The notes beneath the pieces are model-generated. The model saw only the letters and a program-made list of their open reading frames with translations. It did not search any database and was not told where the DNA came from. A DNA stretch of 64,000 nucleotides from Acidobacteriota bacterium (GTDB lineage: Bacteria; Acidobacteriota; Blastocatellia; Pyrinomonadales; Pyrinomonadaceae). How positions within the stretch are numbered: position 1 is the first letter of the stretch; every line of letters starts with the position of its first letter. Shown here piece after piece: positions 58,325 through 64,000 of the stretch. Both the position numbers and the translations under genes were made by a program. Where the stretch lies: contig QHXI01000094.1 of the NCBI GenBank assembly GCA_003222895.1, positions 1 to 64,000 of the forward strand, read 5' to 3'.

Positions 58325-59347
58325 TTGTTCGGCAGATGGATGCACGCGCGCGAGATAGCGCACATGAAACGCGACGACAATCGTGTAATGCGGCCGTTTG
58401 CGTGGGGCGTTGAGTTCATTCGCGAACACGTCAACGGCGCCGACCCGCGAACGATCTTTCGCGAACATACCGTGCGCGCGATGAGCGACAGCGAGGCGTT
58501 CTTTGCGCTTCCGCCGATCAATGATTGGAAATTGGACGGCGACCAGCTTACCTGGACCAGCGCGGTTCACACACCGTCGCCTGAGAACAACATCGTGCAC
58601 GCCCGACTGTTTACACCGAAGCGAGAACGGAAGAACAAACCGCGCGCCGGCATCGTCGTGCTGCCGCAATGGAACGCTCAGCCCGACAGCCACGTCGAAG
58701 CGTGTCGCATCTTCAACGGGCTTGGGATGACGGCGCTGCGCCTGACGCTTCCGTATCATGAGGAACGAAGACCGCCAGACATCGAGCGCGCAGAATATCT
58801 GGTGAGTTCGAACATCGGCCGCACGATCCAATCGATGCGGCAAGCTGTGCTCGACACGCGCGCGGCAGTGCATTGGTTGCACGAACAAGGCATTGAACGA
58901 ATCGGAATCCTCGGCACCAGCATCGGATCGTGCACGGCGTTCCTGGCTTTCACTCATGAGCCGCTGATCGATGTGGGTATCTTCAATCACGTCTCCGGCT
59001 ATTTTGCCGACGTGGTTTGGAAGGGGATCTCGACGCCTCACGTGCGGCAAGCGCTGGAAACTAATGTGACGCTTGATGAGCTGCGCGAGTATTGGAAACC
59101 GATTAGCCCGGTCCCGTTTATTCCGCGCCTGGTCAACATGAAGCCGCGGCCCATGCGCTTCATCGCAGCGCGTTACGATCTGACGTTCCCAGTCGATCTT
59201 TCACGACAAGTGATCGCCGAAGTGAAGTCGTTGGGAATCGACCTCGATGTCGTGTGGCTACCATGCGGGCACTACACCACCGCCGAGATGCCGTGGAAGG
59301 CAATCGACGCGTGGAAGATCGCGACGTTCTTCCGTAAACATTTGTAA
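58325..59347 (+). CDS. Alpha/beta hydrolase (ABHD18-like)
   Basis: 340 residues. TTG 58325 is chosen because AGGAG lies five bases before it; ATG 58340 is the alternative. The nucleophile elbow is IGILGTSIGSCTAFLAF (GxSxG). The fold is also seen in AGIVVLPQWNAQPDSHVEAC and MRFIAARYDLTFPVDLSRQV (acid) with the His in WLPCGHYTTAE. Human ABHD18-like family members have unknown substrates. The gene follows the acyltransferases by about 50 bases and may process the same lipids. Confidence 0.78.
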   Translation: MFGRWMHAREIAHMKRDDNRVMRPFAWGVEFIREHVNGADPRTIFREHTVRAMSDSEAFFALPPINDWKLDGDQLTWTSAVHTPSPENNIVHARLFTPKRERKNKPRAGIVVLPQWNAQPDSHVEACRIFNGLGMTALRLTLPYHEERRPPDIERAEYLVSSNIGRTIQSMRQAVLDTRAAVHWLHEQGIERIGILGTSIGSCTAFLAFTHEPLIDVGIFNHVSGYFADVVWKGISTPHVRQALETNVTLDELREYWKPISPVPFIPRLVNMKPRPMRFIAARYDLTFPVDLSRQVIAEVKSLGIDLDVVWLPCGHYTTAEMPWKAIDAWKIATFFRKHL

Positions 59348-59533
59348 GTAGCGGCGAAAGCGTATCAGAAGCTCGACCGCCAGGGAGGGCAACTTGCAAA
59401 TCAGCCCTCTCGCTTACTGGAAGAATCGAGAGGACGCTTCGGCGATAACGAAGCGAAGACTCTCTCCGCGCTTAGTAAACTCGCAACATCAAAAGTCACG
59501 GACGCCGTATCTCTGATTCGTCTTCACGAGGCG

Positions 59534-61072
59534 TTGCTTTTCTTTCGCGCATACCCATCCAGCAATCGAGTTCTTAGTCAACTCGATCAAGGTTTGAAGA
59601 AATTTCAGTCGCGCGTTGCTCAACTTCGTGATGAAGATGTCGATCTTGCGGCGCTCGACGAGCCGGAAGTTTCGGGAATGGCGGGAACGACTGTGACGAG
59701 CAACTTTAGTTACGCTGTCGTGCGCTGGCTGGTCGCAAAGTATCCATCGCAACTCTCGATCGATTGGGAATGGTTCGAAGAAGAAGATCGTTTCGGCGCG
59801 ACGATGCCGCGATTCATGCCGCTATTGGAAGACGACTCGATGGTCGAAGCCCACGTGCCGTTTCGAGATTGGTTGCGCGCGGCGGCCGGTCGCCAGAATG
59901 AACTTAGGTGGATTATCGATCGATTCGAGTCGCTAGAGATTTCCGATAAGGCGAAAGCAGAACTCTATGACTCGCTGAAGCTTCACGTGACCTGGAAGTT
60001 TGGCTTTCGCTCGTCTCGCACGGGCTCGAAAATGCCCACGCGACAAATTTTCTTCCACGACAAACCGCTAATCCAGCGTCGCGATATTTCGTTAGTTGCT
60101 GAGTTGAATTCGCCGTCGATTCCGGTGCAGAAATTGTCCCGTGCCCAAGGTGAAAAGATTCTCGATATGGCGCGCGAAACTTCGGCGGTCCGTTATCGCG
60201 AGCTGCACGGCTTCACGTACGGCGATGCGCGACGCGTGCTCAAAGCCGACCTCGGTCGCGGCACCGAAATGTTTTTGATGGGAGTGCCGCCGGAGAATCG
60301 TCTGCCGTTGCGCGCTTATCACGCGGCACTGGTTTTCAAGAACAGTATTCCGGTCGCGTACTTCGAAGGCCTGTCGATCTGCGAACGGATGGAGAGCGGC
60401 TTCAATCTGTATTACACATTTCGCGAAGGCGAAACGGCGTGGCTGTACGCGCGGATTCTGCGATTGATGCGGCAGCTCCTCGGCGTCACGGTCAGCTCGA
60501 TCGATCCTTATCAGGTGGGTCACGAGAACGAAGAAGGAATTGAATCGGGCGCGTTCTGGTTTTATCGAAAGCTTGGCTTTCGACCGGTGCGACCGGAATT
60601 GATGAAGCTGACGCAGTCTGAAGAGCGAAAGATGACGAACGATCGGGGTTATCGCACCTCGGCCAGAACGCTAAGAAAACTGGCCGCCGGTCACATGCTG
60701 TTTGAATTGCCCGGAGTGTCGACCGGCAAGTGGGATTGCTTTCAAGTGCGCAACATCGGCCTGGCCGTGCAGCATCGTATGGCTCGCGACTTCAACAGCA
60801 ACCCGAGAGAAATTCGCGAGTATTCGCTTCAATTTGTCCAGCGAGTACTAAAAATCAAGACTGATCGATGGGCAGACGATGAGCGCGAGGGCTTACAAAA
60901 TCTTTCGCTCGTTCTCGGGATGATTCCGGAGATAGAAAAGTGGAGCTTGAATGAAAAGGAAATGGCGGCGCGAATCATTCGCGCAAAAGGCGACGGGGAC
61001 GAGGATGGTTATTTAAAGCTCATGCAGAAGCATATGAAGCTGCGCGATGCGCTGATTAGTTTGGGTTCTTGA
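59534..61072 (+). CDS. Large hypothetical protein with unclear start
   Basis: 512 residues from TTG 59534, but the same frame is open and coding-like back to 59348 (KAYQKLDRQGGQLANQPSRL, SALSKLATSKVTDAVSLIRL), directly after the stop of the hydrolase gene, with no ATG or GTG. The body is soluble: AGTTVTSNFSYAVVRWLVAK, IDWEWFEEEDRFGATMPRFM and a C-terminal part (YHAALVFKNSIPVAYFEGLS, ARILRLMRQLLGVTVSSIDP, SGAFWFYRKLGFRPVRPELM) reminiscent of a GNAT fold. Not recognised. It may be an N-terminally damaged gene or use a rare start codon. Confidence 0.6.
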   Translation: MLFFRAYPSSNRVLSQLDQGLKKFQSRVAQLRDEDVDLAALDEPEVSGMAGTTVTSNFSYAVVRWLVAKYPSQLSIDWEWFEEEDRFGATMPRFMPLLEDDSMVEAHVPFRDWLRAAAGRQNELRWIIDRFESLEISDKAKAELYDSLKLHVTWKFGFRSSRTGSKMPTRQIFFHDKPLIQRRDISLVAELNSPSIPVQKLSRAQGEKILDMARETSAVRYRELHGFTYGDARRVLKADLGRGTEMFLMGVPPENRLPLRAYHAALVFKNSIPVAYFEGLSICERMESGFNLYYTFREGETAWLYARILRLMRQLLGVTVSSIDPYQVGHENEEGIESGAFWFYRKLGFRPVRPELMKLTQSEERKMTNDRGYRTSARTLRKLAAGHMLFELPGVSTGKWDCFQVRNIGLAVQHRMARDFNSNPREIREYSLQFVQRVLKIKTDRWADDEREGLQNLSLVLGMIPEIEKWSLNEKEMAARIIRAKGDGDEDGYLKLMQKHMKLRDALISLGS

Positions 61073-61077
61073 TCGAA

Positions 61078-61836
61078 CTAGATTGGGGCAACTTCAGCTG
61101 CGCGATTGAACGGAGCATACAGCTCGTTGTAGTGACGCAGCGAAACGTCCAGCGCTTCGGGCAACTGTTCGACGTCCGACGGATTCACCACCAAATTTAC
61201 GTGGTGAAGAAACGCTGCATGCAAATCCATGGTGCGGGCGTTCGATGTGATGTAAACAAAAAAGAGCCGTCTTCGTTCTGATGGCCGCATCAATCGCACC
61301 TCGCGCGTGATGAACGCCACACCCTGCTCGAGCGGATCAAAGTTCGCGTCCAGGATCACAATGTCCATCCGATCCTCGCGCATCCGTCCCAGGGCTTGGG
61401 CCAGGTTCTCAGCGACGAACACGTCGTAGTCTTCCTTAATTAACGATTCGGCGATCGATTCGCGATAGGCGGGGCTGCTGCAAACCAGGAGCTTGCGCTG
61501 ACCGATTCGTAAGCGCTCTGGATTCGGCTTGTCTGCGGTCTTTAGAGCAGCAGCAAGCATCTTCGCCAGCTCGTTCAGAATCGGTGCGCCGTCACTCGCT
61601 GGTTCATCCTTCTGGTCGCTGGCGCGTCGACTGAATCTCGGCGCGCTCGCCGGACGTTCAAATCCCGTGTTCGGGGAAGCCTCTGAGAAGGCGGCGTTTT
61701 GGTCAGCCGTAGCAGTCAACGGATTGACTTCGACGCTCGTTTCGCACTTTGGACAGCGAACAGAAAATTCGCGCGCCGGCGCTTTCGCTTCGTCAACTTG
61801 TAAACGCGCTTCGCATTTTGGGCAGGTAACAACCAT
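61078..61836 (-). CDS. Zinc-ribbon plus receiver-like domain protein
   Basis: 252 residues. Residues 4-40 are an MJ0042-type zinc ribbon (VVTCPKCEARLQVDEAKA, FSVRCPKCETSVEV). A linker rich in Ala, Ser and Pro follows. Residues 110-240 are receiver-like (KLLVCSSPAYRESIAESLIK, MDIVILDANFDPLEQGVAFI) with a plausible phospho-acceptor in VILDANF. Two-component output or scaffold; no kinase adjacent. It starts 20 bases after the pilT-type stop, so it belongs to that operon. Confidence 0.7.
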   Translation of the reverse strand: MVVTCPKCEARLQVDEAKAPAREFSVRCPKCETSVEVNPLTATADQNAAFSEASPNTGFERPASAPRFSRRASDQKDEPASDGAPILNELAKMLAAALKTADKPNPERLRIGQRKLLVCSSPAYRESIAESLIKEDYDVFVAENLAQALGRMREDRMDIVILDANFDPLEQGVAFITREVRLMRPSERRRLFFVYITSNARTMDLHAAFLHHVNLVVNPSDVEQLPEALDVSLRHYNELYAPFNRAAEVAPI

Positions 61837-61856
61837 GATGAGAAAATTAGCCTACG

Positions 61857-63041
61857 CTATTTGGTGAAGCTGAAAGAAACAGGCGGCCGCGGCTGCGGAT
61901 TCGAAACGATGTGCTCAGTTTCCATACGAACGAAGTCTTCGCCGGAGGTCAAACCTTTGAGCGAAAGCAGCAGGTTGTTTTGATTGGTCGCGAAGCTCAG
62001 ACCGTCTTCGAGCGTAATCACCTTTCGCTCGATCAAGCCCTGGATGACGGTGTCGAAGTCCTGCATGCCGTCGATCTTTCCATCGCGCATCGCGTCCAGC
62101 AAGGATTTGCCTTGCGCTTCGCCTTGTTCAATGTACTCGCGCGTTCGCGGTGTCGATTTCAAAATCTCGACCGCAGCGATTCGTCCCCGCAGATCCGCTC
62201 GCGGAATCAATCGCTGAGACAGGATGTAACGAAATGTCTGTGCGAGTCGGGTGCGAATGACGGGCTCTTCATTCTTTGGATATAGACCAATGATGCGGTC
62301 GATCGTCTTTGACGCATCGATCGTGTGCAGGGTTGAGAGCACGAGATGGCCCGTCTCAGCAGCTTCCAGCGCGATCTCAGTGGTTTCATAGTCGCGCATT
62401 TCACCGATGAAGATGACCTTCGGCGCCTGGCGCAATGCGGCGCGCAAAGCCGAGGGAAAATCTTTAGTGTCGTGCCCGACTTCCCGCTGGTTGATCGTCG
62501 AGTTCTTGTGCGTGTGCAGGTACTCGATTGGATCTTCAATCGCGACGACGTGATAGTGCTTCGTCTCGTTGATGATGTCGATAAGCGCCGCCATCGTCGA
62601 ACTCTTGCCTGAACCCGTTGGACCAGTCATCAGTACGAGCCCGTTGCGAAGCTCGGCGATGTCGGAAAGTTGTGTCGGCAGTCCCAGTGAAGCCAGCGAC
62701 GGGATGTCGGTCGGGATGACACGCATGACGATCGAATACACGCCGCGTTGCTGAAAAATGTTGACACGAAAACGCGCTCGCGAGGGCAGCGAATAACTCA
62801 AATCCGCCGTCCCCGATTGCACCAGGCGTGCGGCCGCTTCCGGAGAATCCTGAAGCAGCGTCATGGCAATGATTTCGGTTTGATAAGGGGTGAGCTTTTG
62901 CAGGCCAAGTGGTTGCACCGGTGTTAGCTTGCCGTTGATTTCAACCTGTGGAAGTTGACCGACTGAAAAATTGAGGTCGCTGATCTTGTCCGAGACCAGC
63001 AGCATGCGTTCGATGATTGGCGGCAGATCGAAGTAGCTCAT
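61857..63041 (-). CDS. PilT/PilU-type twitching motility ATPase
   Basis: 394 residues. Walker A is LVLMTGPTGSGKSSTMAALI (residues 140-147), the Asp box is VVAIEDPIEYLHTHKNSTIN, Walker B FIGEMRDYETTEIALEAAET and the His box GHLVLSTLHTIDASKTIDRI. These are hallmarks of PilT-like retraction motors. The C-terminus AIRNLI-type motif of PilT is not evident, and the 45-residue polar tail is longer than usual, so PilU or another paralogue is possible. The start overlaps the thiE stop by four bases. No pilus genes are in the window. Confidence 0.88.
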   Translation of the reverse strand: MSYFDLPPIIERMLLVSDKISDLNFSVGQLPQVEINGKLTPVQPLGLQKLTPYQTEIIAMTLLQDSPEAAARLVQSGTADLSYSLPSRARFRVNIFQQRGVYSIVMRVIPTDIPSLASLGLPTQLSDIAELRNGLVLMTGPTGSGKSSTMAALIDIINETKHYHVVAIEDPIEYLHTHKNSTINQREVGHDTKDFPSALRAALRQAPKVIFIGEMRDYETTEIALEAAETGHLVLSTLHTIDASKTIDRIIGLYPKNEEPVIRTRLAQTFRYILSQRLIPRADLRGRIAAVEILKSTPRTREYIEQGEAQGKSLLDAMRDGKIDGMQDFDTVIQGLIERKVITLEDGLSFATNQNNLLLSLKGLTSGEDFVRMETEHIVSNPQPRPPVSFSFTK

Positions 63042-63802
63042 TTAGCGGCGATTTCGTGGCTCAAAGAATTGTGAATGCTTGATGTGAGAGTTCTCGCGGC
63101 AATGCGAGAAGCGTCACAGACATTGTGACGGATTGAGCGCGAAAAACGCAAGCAAAAAATGTTTTCCCGTGTGTTGTGGGAAACTGACTCTTGCAGATTC
63201 CTGAGATTTTGGGAGATTTGCACCGGATCCTTGAGCACAGCGCAAATGACCGCGGCGGAATCTGCGCCAGCCGCAAAGACTTGCCACAGATTGGTTGAGT
63301 CAATTCCGCCAATTGCGACCAGTGGTGGAGAACCGGCGAGACTTTTCACCTCTGTGAGTTCCGCAACGCCCGCGACCGGATCAGGATTCGCCTTGCTCGT
63401 GGTCGGGAAAATCGGACCGAATGCCAGGTAATCGATCGGTAAATTAAGCGCGGCTTTTACCTGTTCGAGGTTGTGAGTCGAAAATCCAATGATTGCATTT
63501 ATGCCGAGCAAGCGGCGCGCGGCTGCCACGGGCATATCCGTTTGTCCCAGATGAACTCCATCAGCGTTGATCGCCAATGCGATGTCGACCCGATCGTTGA
63601 TAATCAGTTTCGCGTTTGCTGAACGTGTCAGGCGCAAGGCTTCAACTGCATCATCGAAGAAATTGCGCGGCGCGCCTTCCTTCTCGCGAAGCTGAATGAA
63701 AGTTGCGCCACCATCGATGAGACGCGCAACCTGCTCGCGATGGGACAAACCCGAAAGTCGTCGATCAGTGATTGGATAGATTCCTGGAAGCTGTAGGGTC
63801 AC
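63038..63802 (-). CDS. thiE: Thiamine phosphate synthase ThiE
   Basis: 254 residues from GTG 63802 (VTLQLPGIYPITDRRL); the ATG at 63847 would overlap the divergent gene at 63828. ThiE joins HMP-PP and HET-P to make thiamine phosphate. Motifs are GGATFIQLREKEG, KLIINDRVDIALAINADGVH, LGQTDMPVAAARRLLG, GFSTHNLEQV, YLAFGPIFPTTSKANPDP and VAIGGID. About 45 extra residues at the C-terminus (ENIFCLRFSRSIRHNVCDAS) are unusual for ThiE. No TPP riboswitch is visible. The stop overlaps the pilT-type start. Confidence 0.88.
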   Translation of the reverse strand: MTLQLPGIYPITDRRLSGLSHREQVARLIDGGATFIQLREKEGAPRNFFDDAVEALRLTRSANAKLIINDRVDIALAINADGVHLGQTDMPVAAARRLLGINAIIGFSTHNLEQVKAALNLPIDYLAFGPIFPTTSKANPDPVAGVAELTEVKSLAGSPPLVAIGGIDSTNLWQVFAAGADSAAVICAVLKDPVQISQNLRNLQESVSHNTRENIFCLRFSRSIRHNVCDASRIAARTLTSSIHNSLSHEIAAK

Positions 63803-63827
63803 TCGATGTGAGCTATCATGGATCACA

Positions 63828-64000
63828 ATGACGAAGTCAGACAACATCGATCGCGATCGCGAAGAGACGCCACGATCTGATCCTGCGGAAGCGATAGCGG
63901 AGACAAACGGCAGTTACTACTATGACGACGCAACGGACTACGAGATCTTTGAAGATGACGAGGGTGAGGAAGAATCTGAGTCGGCCGGCAGCTCAGAAGA
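63828..64000 (+). CDS. Start of an acidic protein (partial)
   Basis: ATG 63828, divergent from thiE. The 57 visible residues are polar and strongly acidic (YYYDDATDYEIFEDDEGEEE) and probably disordered. No domain is visible before the window ends. Function unknown. Confidence 0.6.
   Translation, partial: MTKSDNIDRDREETPRSDPAEAIAETNGSYYYDDATDYEIFEDDEGEEESESAGSSE

Noticed and set aside
63803-63827. TPP riboswitch before thiE
   Set aside because: Only 25 bases separate the thiE start from the divergent gene, too short for the element, and no conserved CUGAGA-type core is visible.
1-64000. CRISPR array, tRNA or rRNA genes
   Set aside because: No regularly spaced direct repeats of 25-40 bases and no cloverleaf with the GTTCRA loop were seen; the repeats present are palindromic and irregularly spaced.

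Overview
The window looks like chromosomal DNA of an Acidobacteriota-type bacterium, probably near the Blastocatellia/Pyrinomonadales. This is inferred from gene content and not proven. The supporting genes are a carboxypeptidase-regulatory-domain TonB-type receptor, a winged-helix/TolB-propeller fusion, DUF4388 and bactofilin proteins, an S8 protease with hexapeptide repeats, and a Gram-negative outer-membrane and lipid A gene set (bamA, two skp-like genes, fabZ, lpxA, lpxI, two LpxL-like acyltransferases). No phage, IS, CRISPR array, rRNA or tRNA gene was recognised.

Layout. 0-9.4 kb: small secreted or lipoprotein genes, a VOC protein, a DUF4388 gene with a shifted 3' end, a beta-barrel/HTH pair, the winged-helix propeller regulator and a methyltransferase. 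9.4-17 kb: GH25 lysozyme, queG, the large TonB-type receptor, a thiolase remnant and an S41 protease. 17-25 kb: a minus-strand run purM, antitoxin, broken toxin, DinB, broken purN, RDD; then a ComEC-like metallohydrolase, threonine aldolase, bactofilin and ttcA. 25-34 kb: a zinc-motif protein, radical SAM/B12 enzyme, HTH/membrane pair, TPR/membrane pair, quinone oxidoreductase, 1-Cys peroxiredoxin, a candidate small RNA and a DUF3800 protein. 34-43.4 kb: envelope operon bamA-skp-skp-fabZ-lpxA-lpxI, preceded by clpC. 43.4-45.4 kb: arsenic locus (arsR-GNAT divergent from arsM) with a palindromic operator. 45.9-56 kb: the S8 protease, a GNAT, a GGDEF-EAL protein, a secreted calcium-site protein, a GT39-like membrane enzyme and a receiver/anti-sigma kinase. 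56.4-61 kb: lipid A-type acyltransferases, an alpha/beta hydrolase and an orphan large protein. 61-64 kb: Zn-ribbon/receiver protein, PilT-type ATPase and ThiE, plus the start of an acidic protein.

Three things stand out. First, the secreted S8 protease (45886-48564) has, before its prodomain, about 175 residues that align by eye with the first AAA+ domain of ClpB but have lost the Walker A lysine, the Walker B glutamate and the arginine finger. This is a pseudo-ATPase fused to a subtilisin, which I know of no description for. Second, small palindromic repeats of several families are scattered between genes and also sit in frame inside queG, a methyltransferase and the gene at 25117. Third, an unusual number of genes are interrupted (DUF4388, thiolase, toxin, purN, second skp, an M1-like fragment). 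Several could be repaired by one base in a short homopolymer, so assembly error must be excluded before biology is inferred.

Gene identities rest on reading translated sequence and motifs by eye. No database search was run.
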